Assembly (NCBI GenBank): GCA_947495985.1
Contig: CANMBD010000001.1
Span: 1,054,001 to 1,118,000, forward strand
DNA: 64,000 bases
Reading direction: 5' to 3'
Source of the DNA: an uncultured Sphingomonadaceae bacterium
GTDB taxonomy: Bacteria; Pseudomonadota; Alphaproteobacteria; Sphingomonadales; Sphingomonadaceae
Notes under the pieces: model-generated
The model's database searches: none
Told to the model about the DNA's origin: nothing
What the model saw: only the letters and a program-made list of their open reading frames with translations
Part shown: piece after piece, positions 27,080-36,364 of the stretch
Position numbering within the stretch: the stretch's first letter is position 1
How the letters are laid out: each line of letters begins with the position of its first letter
Program-made: the position numbers and the translations under genes

Positions 27080-27184
27080 CGTGTCATATGACCAGTATGA
27101 TCCGGCAATGTAAAGGCGCAGCATAAAACTTGGCTGTTGCCATAGCGATTTGCCAAGCCACTATGTTCGTGGCAATTACCGGGG

Positions 27185-27772
27185 ATGGGCATTGTTGAAA
27201 TCTTGGGACTGGCTAGCAGCGTCAGCCTTTTGTCGGGCTGGCGGCTCTATCTTACTGTTTTCGTAACGGGTCTTGCCATGCGGTTGCAGTGGATCAGTCT
27301 ACCGGAAAATCTGCAGATGCTGGATGCGCTTGCCAATCCCTGGGTGCTGGGCATCAGTGCTTTGGGCGCAGTCGCCGAATTTTTTGCCGATAAAATATTA
27401 TGGCTGGATAGCATTTGGGACACGATTCATACTGTGATCCGCCCGCTCGGCGGTGCTCTTCTCGCTTTGGCGGTGGTTGATTCCGGTGATCCCGCTTGGC
27501 AGGTTGTCATCTTTCTACTCGGTGGTGGTGCGGCATTGATGAGCCACGGCGCGAAGGCAGGCGCACGCGCCATCGTCAACACCAGTCCGGAACCAGTCAG
27601 CAATGCTGTGGTATCCACAGGCGAAGATGTCGCGACGGGCGGACTATTGTTCCTGGCTTTTGCCAATCCGGTGGCGGCGCTGATCATCGCATCCGTGTTG
27701 CTGATCCTCTGTCTTTTTCTGGTTTACAAAGGCTATCGGCTGTGGCGACAAATCGTCTCCAGCGGCAACTAG
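27185..27772 (+). CDS. DUF4126 family membrane protein
   Basis: A 195-aa protein with an N-terminal SGWRLYLTVFVTGLA helix, a Gly/Ala-rich centre (MSHGAKAGARAIVNTSPEP) and four to five hydrophobic segments. This pattern matches DUF4126, whose function is unknown. ATG 27185 follows a GGGG ribosome-binding stretch. Its stop codon directly abuts the stop of the convergent fliS gene. Confidence 0.75.
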   Translation: MGIVEILGLASSVSLLSGWRLYLTVFVTGLAMRLQWISLPENLQMLDALANPWVLGISALGAVAEFFADKILWLDSIWDTIHTVIRPLGGALLALAVVDSGDPAWQVVIFLLGGGAALMSHGAKAGARAIVNTSPEPVSNAVVSTGEDVATGGLLFLAFANPVAALIIASVLLILCLFLVYKGYRLWRQIVSSGN

Positions 27773-28156
27773 CTATCCGATTTCCGACCAGGCTGAAAAG
27801 ATTTCAGACATGATCCGATGGGCTGCACGATTGTTTCTTATGAGATTTTTCGTTTCCCTTGATGCGATTAACTGGCGAACCTGGCCATAAAGCAAATGCA
27901 GGTTTTTGGCGAGATTACCTCCTTTTTTCATATCCAGGCTGGCCATCAGAGAATCCACAATCGTCAGCGCCATAACCTGTTGATCAACAATTTCCCGGGA
28001 TTGGCCACGTCGATAAATCAGGTGAATTTCGTCGAGCAGATTGAGTAGCTCTTCAAACAAGATATTCACCAGTTCATGCGCGTTGGCATTCAACACCCGT
28101 GCTTCTTTTCCGGCAGCTGCATAGCCGGAATGCGCAATGCTCATATCGTGCATCAT
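27773..28156 (-). CDS. fliS: Flagellar export chaperone FliS
   Basis: A 127-aa all-helical protein of typical FliS size. FliS binds the C-terminus of flagellin in the cytoplasm and keeps it export-competent. The N-terminal GYAAAGKEARVLNANAHELVNILFEELL pattern (Tyr followed by a helix binding flagellin) fits the family. It is the last gene of the flagellar operon, 20 bp after fliD, as usual. Confidence 0.88.
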   Translation of the reverse strand: MMHDMSIAHSGYAAAGKEARVLNANAHELVNILFEELLNLLDEIHLIYRRGQSREIVDQQVMALTIVDSLMASLDMKKGGNLAKNLHLLYGQVRQLIASRETKNLIRNNRAAHRIMSEIFSAWSEIG

Positions 28157-28176
28157 TTCTCTCCCGCGCGAGGCGC

Positions 28177-29550
28177 TTAGTCATTATTGTTGTTCCAGAT
28201 CGCTATCTGCTGCGTGAGATAGCTTTGAGTTGCTTGAAGCACGACCAGTTGACGATCCATATTCGCAAAACTTTGCTGCAGCTGGGCAGCATAGCGATCA
28301 CTGTCTTGGTCAAGTTTTTCCCAGGCATCGGCCAAATTTTCCTTGATCTGGTTCAGGCGTTTTTGCGAACTTTCCAATGCACCATTGTCACCTTGCAAGC
28401 GATCCCGGATTGCCTGCAGCACACCGGCTATGCCTGGATTATCCTCATCGACCACCAATGGATCGAGCATATTGGATACTGCTTCGGCATCGCTGCTCAG
28501 CACCGCTTCAAGCCGTTCCCTGTCAATCGAGAGCGTTCCGTCACGGTCGGTTCTCACACCAATATCGGACAACGCGCGATACGTGCCGCTGTCGACCAGA
28601 GTCGCTGCCCCAATCTGTCCCAGCGACCGGATCATCTCCCTGACCCCCGGATCACCGGCCAGCGGTCCGGCAGTCCCGCTGTCTGTGCCAGCGGCAGTTG
28701 CTGCGTTCAGCGCGTTGCGCAACTGATTATAGGCATCAACAAAATCCGACACGAGATCGGAAATGGTGGTCGTAGGCTGATCCCCGCTGATAGTGATTTG
28801 CGTACCCGGCGAGGCAGCATTCAGCGTTACTGACACACCCGGGATTGCATTTTCAATGACGTTACTACCATAGGCCAAATCCACGCCATCCACCACTATG
28901 AGTGCGTCCGCCGCTTCGCTCACCAAAGTCATTCCGGTAACAACTGGCGGATAGTTATAGTCTGCAAAATCACCGCTCACGGTGAATGTCTGATCTTCGC
29001 CTTCCTGTCCTTCCAGAATGAGGCGTGCACCATCGTTATCTGTGATAATTGAGGCCGAAACACCGGCCCCCACTTCATTGATCGCGTTTGCAAGATCCGT
29101 GATGCTGGCTGCGCCGTCCAATAGAGTAATATCGAAACTGCCACTGCTGCTGACGATCGTCATAACGCCCGCGCCAACAATGATATCACCATCCGCCACG
29201 ACATCAGATACCAACCGGCGCGGCGACGCCAGCTGATTGACTTCGAGTGTCGCCGGAAGCCCTTGCGGACGCGCATCATCAATAAAACTAACGCTGGCCA
29301 GCGAAGGCTGACTGGAAACCAGATCACCGGCAAAGGCGCGGCCATCCAGCAAATCAGCCAAGGCTACCGCGAAAGTACCAAGCGATGAAGAGGCCGATGC
29401 CAAGGCGGAAATCTTCAGGTTATTTGCCTGCTCCCGGCTTTGTAAAATCGCTTCTTTGGGACCGCGGGACGCCGCCAGAAGATCAGTGATAAGCTGTCCA
29501 CTATTCACGCCTGTGCCAGAGCTGATGAGATTGGATATTGAACTAAACAT
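28177..29550 (-). CDS. fliD: Flagellar hook-associated protein 2 (filament cap) FliD
   Basis: A 457-aa protein with a helical N-terminus (SGTGVNSGQLITDLLAASR) and C-terminus (YAAQLQQSFANMDRQLVVLQATQSYLTQQ) and a beta-rich middle, as in FliD. FliD is exported by the flagellar secretion system and caps the filament so that flagellin monomers fold in place. The frame is followed closely by fliS and preceded by flhB (36-bp gap). Confidence 0.92.
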   Translation of the reverse strand: MFSSISNLISSGTGVNSGQLITDLLAASRGPKEAILQSREQANNLKISALASASSSLGTFAVALADLLDGRAFAGDLVSSQPSLASVSFIDDARPQGLPATLEVNQLASPRRLVSDVVADGDIIVGAGVMTIVSSSGSFDITLLDGAASITDLANAINEVGAGVSASIITDNDGARLILEGQEGEDQTFTVSGDFADYNYPPVVTGMTLVSEAADALIVVDGVDLAYGSNVIENAIPGVSVTLNAASPGTQITISGDQPTTTISDLVSDFVDAYNQLRNALNAATAAGTDSGTAGPLAGDPGVREMIRSLGQIGAATLVDSGTYRALSDIGVRTDRDGTLSIDRERLEAVLSSDAEAVSNMLDPLVVDEDNPGIAGVLQAIRDRLQGDNGALESSQKRLNQIKENLADAWEKLDQDSDRYAAQLQQSFANMDRQLVVLQATQSYLTQQIAIWNNNND

Positions 29551-29586
29551 GGGTTCAAAAACGACGAAAATTATGAAAGCTTTAGA

Positions 29587-30729
29587 CTAACCCTCACAAT
29601 TTCCGTCGCTATCAAAACGCAGTTCTTCCGGCAGATCAATATGTGGCCGTTCCAGTTCCTCAGCAATTTTTGCATCAAGGCGGAATAGAAAAGCCAATAC
29701 GGTCGCCACCGCCACATAGAGTCGCTCATCGATAACACCGCCGACCGGTGTGGTGAAATATATCGCCCGCGTAAGCATAGGATATCGCAGCATCGGTACC
29801 GCTTTTTCTTCGGCCAGTTCGCGTATCGCCAAGGCGGTCGCCCCCCTGCCCCGTGCCAGTACGACGGGGACCGCATCCATTCCGGGACGATAGCGCAACA
29901 CCACCGAAAAATGCGTCGGGTTGTTGAGCACCACGGTAGCCTCCTCGACCGCCTTGCGCGCCGAACGGGAAAGCGTCTCCTGTTGTTTTTTGCGCAGGGC
30001 TGCTTTCAGTTCCGGTGGTCCTTCAATATCCTTTTGTTCGTCTTTGACTTCTTGTCTGGTCATGCGCAGGCGCTTGCTGCGTTGAAACATTTGTGCGGGA
30101 ACATCAATGCCGGCAATCATCAAAAAGCCTGCCGCCATGACCATCAGGATCATGACAAAAAGATCACCAAATTCACCGATGGCAGAACGCATGTCCTGAC
30201 CCCCCAGTGCGAACATGTTCGGCAGGTTTGCATAGACCAGGCACAACCCGATGAGGCCGAGCAGGATCACTTTTGCGAGCGCCTTGACCAGCTCGATCAG
30301 GCCTCTCGTTCCGAACATGCGTTTCAGGCCGTTAAGCGGATTGAGCTTTTCTCCTTTCGGTTTCATCGCGGTCCAGCGAAAACCCATAGAGCCGAGTAAT
30401 AGCGGTGTTGCTATTGCCGCCGCCATGGTCATGCCGAACAGGCCAAGAAATGGCAGAATAATCCTGCCGAGATGACGATAGGTTCGCTCGCCGGGATTGA
30501 AATACTCGATATCGCCGGGTTCTATAGTCAGGCCGCTGGTTACCATCTGAATGAGTGCGTCGAGCAGAAAACCGCCGAGCATGACAAACCCTGTTGCACC
30601 GGCCACCACGACCATTGCCCCGCCCAATTCCTTGGATTGCAGAACATCGCCCTTTTTGGCGCTGTCCCGCAAACGCTTTGGAGTTGGCGCTTCGGTTTTC
30701 TCTCCGCCACCTGGTGGTCCATCCGACAT
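29587..30729 (-). CDS. flhB: Flagellar type III secretion protein FlhB
   Basis: A 380-aa inner-membrane protein with four hydrophobic segments in residues ~35-205 and a cytoplasmic domain with the NPTH autocleavage motif; Asn270-Pro271 is the expected cut. FlhB switches export from hook/rod to filament substrates. Its start overlaps the fliR stop by one base. The C-terminal tail after NPTH is standard. No flhA is visible in this window. Confidence 0.94.
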   Translation of the reverse strand: MSDGPPGGGEKTEAPTPKRLRDSAKKGDVLQSKELGGAMVVVAGATGFVMLGGFLLDALIQMVTSGLTIEPGDIEYFNPGERTYRHLGRIILPFLGLFGMTMAAAIATPLLLGSMGFRWTAMKPKGEKLNPLNGLKRMFGTRGLIELVKALAKVILLGLIGLCLVYANLPNMFALGGQDMRSAIGEFGDLFVMILMVMAAGFLMIAGIDVPAQMFQRSKRLRMTRQEVKDEQKDIEGPPELKAALRKKQQETLSRSARKAVEEATVVLNNPTHFSVVLRYRPGMDAVPVVLARGRGATALAIRELAEEKAVPMLRYPMLTRAIYFTTPVGGVIDERLYVAVATVLAFLFRLDAKIAEELERPHIDLPEELRFDSDGNCEG

Positions 30730-31511
30730 CAGCCGCCTTTTGCCACAGTCTCGCTATAGTCCAGCGAATGGGCGAGTGATTGCGCAATGCCGTCGATCAT
30801 CAGCGGAGCCGCCATTGCCAGCATCACCAGTCCCAATATCAGTGTTGCCGGCAAGCCGACCGCGAACAGGTTCATTGATGGCGCAGACTTTGCCAGCAGG
30901 CCCATGATGATCTGCACCAGCAACAAAGCAGAACCGACTGGCAACGCGACCGCCAATCCCGCGACGAACAGCGAGCCGCCAAAATGAGCGAGCCGGAAAG
31001 CCGCGTCCGCTGATAGCAAGGCGCTGCCGGGCGGCAAGAATTCATAGCTGCGCACGATGATCGAGGCCAGGATCAGATGGCCGTCCATTGCCAGAAAAAT
31101 AAGCGTCGCGATGATCGAAAGAAACTGCCCGATAACCGGCGTGGATTGCCCGGTTTGCGGATCAGCCATGGATGCGAAGCCGAGGCCCATAGCGTTACTG
31201 ATTGTCTCGCCCGCTACGAAGGCGGCGGCATATCCGATCTGGATCGTGAAGCCGATCGCAAGACCAATGATCACCTCGCCAGCGATCAGGGCGAAACCGG
31301 AAATACTGATTAGGCCATCGTTTGGCACTGCGATACCGGACCCGCCAATCGCCGCGATGCCGACCGCCAGCGAGATGATCAACCGCAACTGGACCGGCAC
31401 CACTTTTGCGCCGGTGACGGGCGCTGCAAAAAAGGCGGCACCGGGCCTGATCATGGCGAAGAGCCACAACCACAGCTGTTCCTCCAGTCCGGAAAATCCT
31501 GGTGCAATCAT
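30729..31511 (-). CDS. fliR: Flagellar biosynthesis protein FliR
   Basis: A 260-aa polytopic inner-membrane protein with a typical start (QLWLWLFAMIRPGAAFFAAPV) and about six hydrophobic segments. It is part of the FliPQR export-gate pore in the centre of the MS ring. It sits between fliQ and flhB in the canonical order. Confidence 0.92.
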   Translation of the reverse strand: MIAPGFSGLEEQLWLWLFAMIRPGAAFFAAPVTGAKVVPVQLRLIISLAVGIAAIGGSGIAVPNDGLISISGFALIAGEVIIGLAIGFTIQIGYAAAFVAGETISNAMGLGFASMADPQTGQSTPVIGQFLSIIATLIFLAMDGHLILASIIVRSYEFLPPGSALLSADAAFRLAHFGGSLFVAGLAVALPVGSALLLVQIIMGLLAKSAPSMNLFAVGLPATLILGLVMLAMAAPLMIDGIAQSLAHSLDYSETVAKGG

Positions 31512-31520
31512 TGTCGGTAA

Positions 31521-31796
31521 TCACACCAGCAAAGCCGGTATCCGGTCATAAACATCCCGGGTAAAATCGACGATCAGATACATGATGGAACCGCCGAAAA
31601 TGCCCAGCATGATCGCCACCACCAAAAGCTTGGGAACAAAACTCAATGTCGCTTCGTTGATCGATGTCGCCGCCTGAATCATCCCGAGCAGTAAGCCGCC
31701 GAGCAACGCGGGCACCAATATCGGGGCTGCCGCAAGCGCGGTTATCCAGAGCGTTTGCTGCGCCATGCCGATGAAGAAATCACTGCTGTCTGTCAT
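31521..31796 (-). CDS. fliQ: Flagellar biosynthesis protein FliQ
   Basis: A 91-aa protein with two membrane helices (LWITALAAAPILVPALLGGLLLG is the first hydrophobic stretch, residues ~15-38) separated by the QAATSINEATLSFVPK loop that is typical of FliQ. It is an export-gate subunit and lies 15 bp after fliP. Confidence 0.93.
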   Translation of the reverse strand: MTDSSDFFIGMAQQTLWITALAAAPILVPALLGGLLLGMIQAATSINEATLSFVPKLLVVAIMLGIFGGSIMYLIVDFTRDVYDRIPALLV

Positions 31797-31811
31797 GTTC
31801 CTTGTCTCTCC

Positions 31812-32573
31812 TTAGATCGCAAATGACCCGGCCAGTGTCCCCATGGTCAGCGCCCAGCCATCTACCAGGACAAAGAGCAGCAGCTTGAACGGCATCGAGA
31901 TGATTGTCGGCGACAACATCATCATGCCAAGTGCCATCAGGGTCGATGCAACCACCAGATCAATGATCAGGAACGGCAGGAAGATGAGAAAGCCGATCTG
32001 GAAAGCGGTTTTCAATTCGCTGGTGACGAAAGCAGGGAGCAGGATGGAAAACGGAATATCCTCCGGCTCGGCAACCGGCGGCGCATCGGCGAGTTCTATG
32101 AACAGCTTCAGATCCGACTGACGCGTCTGTTTTATCATGAAACCGTGCAGAGCATCACCGGACCGGCTGATCGCTTCCTCAATCGGTATCTCCCCTTCCC
32201 CATAAGGCGAATAGGCATCAACATTGATCGTATCGATCACAGGGCGCATTACGAATAGCGACAGGAACAGGGCCAGCCCGACGAGCACTTGATTGGGCGG
32301 TGTCTGCTGCAACCCAAGGGCCTGCCGCAGGATCGACAGGACAATAATGATCCGGGTGAAGCTGCTCATCATCAAAACCACTGACGGCAACACCGTCAAC
32401 AGACTCATCAGTAACAAAATCTGCAGGGACAGGGTCAGTGGCCGGCCATCACCGGAGATCTCATCAAGCGCCCTGCCCAGAGCCTCCGAACCACCGTCCT
32501 GCGCAAAAGCGGATTCGGGAAAAGCCATGCTCGACATTGCAGCAATGAAACAATGAAACAGCGCCCGGATCAT
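31812..32573 (-). CDS. fliP: Flagellar biosynthesis protein FliP
   Basis: A 253-aa export-gate subunit with a cleavable signal peptide (ending about SAFA-QD), which is normal for FliP. Family motifs include [20 protein letters not shown] and the C-terminal [25 protein letters not shown] pattern. The start overlaps the fliO stop by 4 bp. Confidence 0.94.
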   Translation of the reverse strand: MIRALFHCFIAAMSSMAFPESAFAQDGGSEALGRALDEISGDGRPLTLSLQILLLMSLLTVLPSVVLMMSSFTRIIIVLSILRQALGLQQTPPNQVLVGLALFLSLFVMRPVIDTINVDAYSPYGEGEIPIEEAISRSGDALHGFMIKQTRQSDLKLFIELADAPPVAEPEDIPFSILLPAFVTSELKTAFQIGFLIFLPFLIIDLVVASTLMALGMMMLSPTIISMPFKLLLFVLVDGWALTMGTLAGSFAI

Positions 32574-32839
32574 GAGGTACCGCCTTTTGCTGCAATGCGT
32601 TCCACCCTGCCCCGCGTAACGGACAACAGAATTTTCTGCCCGTCAAATTCGACCACGGCCAGCTTCGCAAAATTCCCCATCGGCAGTGTTTCGAGCATTT
32701 TTATGCTGCGCTTTTGCTGCACCTTCATCAAGCCTGGCATTAGCGCAGGCTGGTATTTGCGATAGAGCCACAGAGCCGTGAATATCAGGCCAGCCATGAT
32801 AGGCAACAGGACCAGCAACTTGATGATATAGACGACCAT
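32570..32839 (-). CDS. fliO: Flagellar biosynthesis protein FliO
   Basis: An 89-aa protein with one N-terminal membrane helix and a small cytoplasmic domain ([31 protein letters not shown] pattern). FliO assists assembly of the FliP ring. It is short but within the family range. It lies 2 bp after fliN and overlaps fliP. Confidence 0.85.
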   Translation of the reverse strand: MVVYIIKLLVLLPIMAGLIFTALWLYRKYQPALMPGLMKVQQKRSIKMLETLPMGNFAKLAVVEFDGQKILLSVTRGRVERIAAKGGTS

Positions 32840-32841
32840 GG

Positions 32842-33198
32842 TCAGCGCCTTTCCACACCGGGAAAACTGCCGCCGTCATTTGCCAGTTCCGCGATACGCA
32901 CGCCATAGCGGCCATCAATCGTTACCACTTCCCCCTTGGCAACCAGAGTGCCGTTGACCTTTATGTCGAGCAGATCATCCGACTGTCGGTCTAGCTCGAC
33001 AACCTCCCCTTCCTGAAACGCCATGATCTCTGAAAGCCGCTTCGATATCGAACCGACTTCAACCGACAACCGCACGGGAACATCAGACAGCAAGCGAAAA
33101 TTATTGCTGTTTTCCGCAGTGTTTTCCGCGGCGTTTTTCGCTGCCTCTTTGGCGTCTTTTATCTCTTTCGCGGTCGGCGCTTCTTTTGGATTGCTCAT
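32842..33198 (-). CDS. fliN: Flagellar motor switch protein FliN
   Basis: A 118-aa protein with an Ala/Lys-rich N-terminus and a C-terminal SpoA domain (VPVRLSVEVGS...GEVVELDR...VNGTLVAKGEVV). It forms the lower C-ring with FliM and binds FliH. The ATGA overlap with fliM couples the two. Confidence 0.93.
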   Translation of the reverse strand: MSNPKEAPTAKEIKDAKEAAKNAAENTAENSNNFRLLSDVPVRLSVEVGSISKRLSEIMAFQEGEVVELDRQSDDLLDIKVNGTLVAKGEVVTIDGRYGVRIAELANDGGSFPGVERR

Positions 33199-34082
33199 CG
33201 CACATCCCCCTGTTCCATATGTTCAATCTTGAAAGCAGCACAGCCGTTTTTCTCCCCCAATGTGCCGGTGGCAAATTTGTGATTGGCGACGAAAAGAGGC
33301 GGCTTGACCCGCGGCGTGATCGGAATGATATCACCGGGTTTCATGTCAAAAAGCTCCGGCAAACGCATTGTCGGCTGCGCCAATATTGTACGTAGCGGCA
33401 AATGGATTTGCTGCAGATTGTTAAACCATTGCTGTTGCCATTCCGGGTCGGAAGCGACCGGTGTTTCGGCACTTTTATTTTGCACAAACTCCATCACGCT
33501 TTCTGCAGCATCTGCAGAATAAAGCAGTTCAACCTGCCACGACATATCTTCACTCGCTGTGATCCGGAATGACTGGCTCATCACCTGCTCTTTCGGGTCA
33601 TAGCCAGTTATGTAAGACACGCTCGTTTCATGCCGCTGCAACGCGGGCTTCATCGAGCCATAGTCAGAAAAATAGTCGCAAATCAGCTCCGTCAACAATT
33701 GCCCAAGCCGTTCGATCAGCTGCAATTCCGAATCCCGGAAGCCGTCTTTGTTGCGCATGACTGCCAGCCCAAATGTACCGCCAAAATAGACGTTGATCAG
33801 GCTGTTGATCATGGCCTCGTCCAAGCGCAATATTATCGACCCTCGCAGCGGTAAAATACGAAAGACCGACAGGCTGGAAAAAGACTCCAGCGAATTGGCC
33901 CACTTGCCATAATCCATGAATCGGATCTTTTCAGACGCGACTACAAAGCTGTGACCGACCAGTTGTCCAATCGCGTTTTCCAGACCCGCAGCATAGCGAT
34001 CTGACACCCGCTGCAACGGCGCTGTATCAGTCTGCAAATGAGCAGATTTTTCGGCGAAAACATGTTTTGTAACTTTGGCCAT
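33195..34082 (-). CDS. fliM: Flagellar motor switch protein FliM
   Basis: A 295-aa protein with the FliM middle domain (LRGSIILRLDEAMINSLINVYFGG) and a C-terminal SpoA domain. The N-terminal CheY-binding motif LSQxEIDxL is not obvious; the protein begins MAKVTKHVFAEKSAHLQTD, so the CheY-P contact may differ. Its start shares one base with the fliL stop (TAATG). Confidence 0.9.
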   Translation of the reverse strand: MAKVTKHVFAEKSAHLQTDTAPLQRVSDRYAAGLENAIGQLVGHSFVVASEKIRFMDYGKWANSLESFSSLSVFRILPLRGSIILRLDEAMINSLINVYFGGTFGLAVMRNKDGFRDSELQLIERLGQLLTELICDYFSDYGSMKPALQRHETSVSYITGYDPKEQVMSQSFRITASEDMSWQVELLYSADAAESVMEFVQNKSAETPVASDPEWQQQWFNNLQQIHLPLRTILAQPTMRLPELFDMKPGDIIPITPRVKPPLFVANHKFATGTLGEKNGCAAFKIEHMEQGDVR

Positions 34083-34666
34083 TATTGCACCACAAAGCTG
34101 GTGAAATAGACATTATGCGCACCGGCAAAACCGGTTTTTTCTTTGAGGACTTTGTTGATTTCCCGGGTCAGTATCTTCTGCAGCATCTGTTTGCCCTGCG
34201 GCGTATTCAATGCAGCATTTTCCTGCTCAGCGAGCGTCAGTAATATGGCAGAGCGAATAGCCGTTTCATGCTCTTCCATATTATGGAGCACTTGCTCATC
34301 ATAATATGTCGCGATCGAAATGGAGAGCTGCGCAAAACTGGCGCTGTTCTTCAGGTTGGACGTGAACGGTTCTTTCATCGGATAGTAGGTCGCCTTGTAA
34401 GCGCTTTCCTGAAACTTCGATTTTGGTTGGTCGCCCGTGAGCCTCGCCAGTGTTGTCGCCATCGACCCATCATCTCGCAAAACGAGTTCAGGCTCATTCT
34501 GCTTTCGCAGGTAATCCGGGTCAGCAGCTATTACATTCGCGGCAAAGTAACCCGCAACCAATCCGCCAAGTCCCAAAGTTAGCACGACGATAATCAGGAT
34601 GACGGTCTTTCCCGTCCGGCGACCGCTTTTTGGATTTTCAATTTCGGCTTCCACAGCATCAGCCAT
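34082..34666 (-). CDS. fliL: Flagellar basal body-associated protein FliL
   Basis: A 194-aa single-pass protein with a cytoplasmic Lys/Arg-rich start, one membrane helix (residues ~22-44) and a periplasmic domain. FliL surrounds the stators and supports torque. The order fliK-fliL-fliM is canonical. Confidence 0.88.
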   Translation of the reverse strand: MADAVEAEIENPKSGRRTGKTVILIIVVLTLGLGGLVAGYFAANVIAADPDYLRKQNEPELVLRDDGSMATTLARLTGDQPKSKFQESAYKATYYPMKEPFTSNLKNSASFAQLSISIATYYDEQVLHNMEEHETAIRSAILLTLAEQENAALNTPQGKQMLQKILTREINKVLKEKTGFAGAHNVYFTSFVVQ

Positions 34667-34694
34667 TTATTTTCTCCGATAATGTTGGTTGAGT

Positions 34695-35927
34695 TCAGGC
34701 GTATCGCGCGGCATCATCGGACGGAGCGGCGGCGCTTTCCTGTTCAAGATTATGTCGTTGTTCGAAAGAAAGGTCAGACCGTTTTTCATCGTTCTGCCGC
34801 GTTTCTGATCGGCTTCTCTGTGCGTCAGGATGTGTGTCGGGACCTTGATGTCCGGGGCCAGAAGAACCATCATCCTGGACGGTGACATCCACCCGCGCCA
34901 ATTTGATCCCAGACAATCGAATATCCTGTTCCAATCTGCCCTGTGAACCGATGATCAGTGCCTTGGCATTTTCATTGTCGGTTTCCAGTCGCACGATATC
35001 GCCTGAGCTGTTCGCCAAGATTTCCACGCGCAACTGACCGAGGTGCTGCGGCTTCAATTGAAAACTGAGTGATGATTTACTGCCCGATAGCTGCCCGATG
35101 TCGCGGCTAAGTTCTGTCATCCATTTTCCGTCAATGTCCATATTCAGGTCTGGTACTGAGGGACTGGCGAGCGATGGTGTCTGTACCGTGCCGGGTATTA
35201 TCGCTGGCAATGCCTGCACAACAAATGGGATCGTAATTGTTGCCACTGGTACAGTCTGTTTGATCTGACGAACGGGTTGTATCAGCACCGCATCGGTAGA
35301 CGTGAATGGTTCGGTTTTCGGCCTTGGCTGTTGCTCCAATGGTGTTGCCAAACGCGCATCAGAAAATATCTGCCGGTCTCTCGGTCCAGTTTTCTCCGTC
35401 ACAGGAATAGCTTCTGGTCTCTCCTGCGGCTTTCTATTGTCCGGACCCGTGTCAAAATCCGAGTCAAGCAGCTGAGGTTTTTCAGAAATGCTTCGAACGC
35501 CTTTCCGATTGCCAGCTGGCAATGAAGCAATTTCAACATTGGGAGCCTTGGCCTTACCTTGCGGTGCTTCGATGGTCCGCTCTCCGTTTCCGGATGGCAT
35601 CGCATTGCCGTCTATTTTGATCGCGGTTGACGTTCGATCGGCGGTATTATTTTGGGCGACTAGAGCAGCTGGGTCTCTCGGTTCGACGGACTTGTCGATG
35701 GCAACCGGTGAGACATCCAAATTCAGTCTCAAAGGTTCCGGACTATCACCCTTCGTCTCGGCAATTTCTGGAGATGAAGTTTCAGTCGCATCACTGTCGA
35801 GAACAGCGTAATTCTTCACAAAATCACCGACAAACTCTTCTGCGTGCAACAATCCGGGCAGCGTTTCCAATAGCGATGAAGTGGTTTTGAGATTGGCATC
35901 CAATACCAGTCGGATAAGACCGTTCAT
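34695..35927 (-). CDS. fliK: Flagellar hook-length control protein FliK
   Basis: A 410-aa protein starting at ATG 35927, which has an AAGGA Shine-Dalgarno and an ATGA overlap with fliJ; a start 21 bp upstream is less likely. The long N-terminal part is low-complexity (Pro/Ser/Thr/Asp-rich, ruler-like). The C-terminal domain carries LSFQLKPQHLGQLRVEI, the conserved FliK core that acts on FlhB. Overall sequence is divergent, but position and C-terminal motif agree. Confidence 0.85.
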   Translation of the reverse strand: MNGLIRLVLDANLKTTSSLLETLPGLLHAEEFVGDFVKNYAVLDSDATETSSPEIAETKGDSPEPLRLNLDVSPVAIDKSVEPRDPAALVAQNNTADRTSTAIKIDGNAMPSGNGERTIEAPQGKAKAPNVEIASLPAGNRKGVRSISEKPQLLDSDFDTGPDNRKPQERPEAIPVTEKTGPRDRQIFSDARLATPLEQQPRPKTEPFTSTDAVLIQPVRQIKQTVPVATITIPFVVQALPAIIPGTVQTPSLASPSVPDLNMDIDGKWMTELSRDIGQLSGSKSSLSFQLKPQHLGQLRVEILANSSGDIVRLETDNENAKALIIGSQGRLEQDIRLSGIKLARVDVTVQDDGSSGPGHQGPDTHPDAQRSRSETRQNDEKRSDLSFEQRHNLEQESAAAPSDDAARYA

Positions 35928-36364
35928 GGTGTTCTTCCTTCCTGCCATTGACGTCGCCCCGCCCGATGGCTTCTGACCGAACAGGGCTGATTCTGTTGCT
36001 GGCGATGCACGCTCGATTTTCGCGCCTGTTTAAGATCCATTGCCGCTCGATCTTCTCTTCGGGCAGAGAAGAAGACTTCTGATTGCAGTGCTGCCGCAGC
36101 CTGTCGGTCCTGCGTAATTCTGTCTTTCTGTCTGCCGTTCAGGCCGATCAGGCGATGAGCCAGTTCCATCCTTGCAGCCAGCAATGCTGACTGAACGACT
36201 TCTTGATTTTCCGACATCTGACCAGCCATTGTCCGTAGATGTTCGCGAGACATTTCCATCCTCGCAATATCCCTTTCCGCGCCCAAATAAATTTGACGCG
36301 CCAACCGGTTTTGCAATTGGCAGATACCCAAAATGCGTGTCTTGGAGTTCAGATGTTTGCTCAT
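35924..36364 (-). CDS. fliJ: FliJ-like flagellar export coiled-coil protein
   Basis: A 146-aa Gln/Arg/Ala-rich, helical protein with no hydrophobic segment, as expected of the FliJ rotor-like coiled coil that docks in the FliI hexamer. Sequence identity is low, so the name rests mainly on size, helix content and position between fliI and fliK, with ATGA overlaps on both sides. Confidence 0.72.
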   Translation of the reverse strand: MSKHLNSKTRILGICQLQNRLARQIYLGAERDIARMEMSREHLRTMAGQMSENQEVVQSALLAARMELAHRLIGLNGRQKDRITQDRQAAAALQSEVFFSARREDRAAMDLKQARKSSVHRQQQNQPCSVRSHRAGRRQWQEGRTP

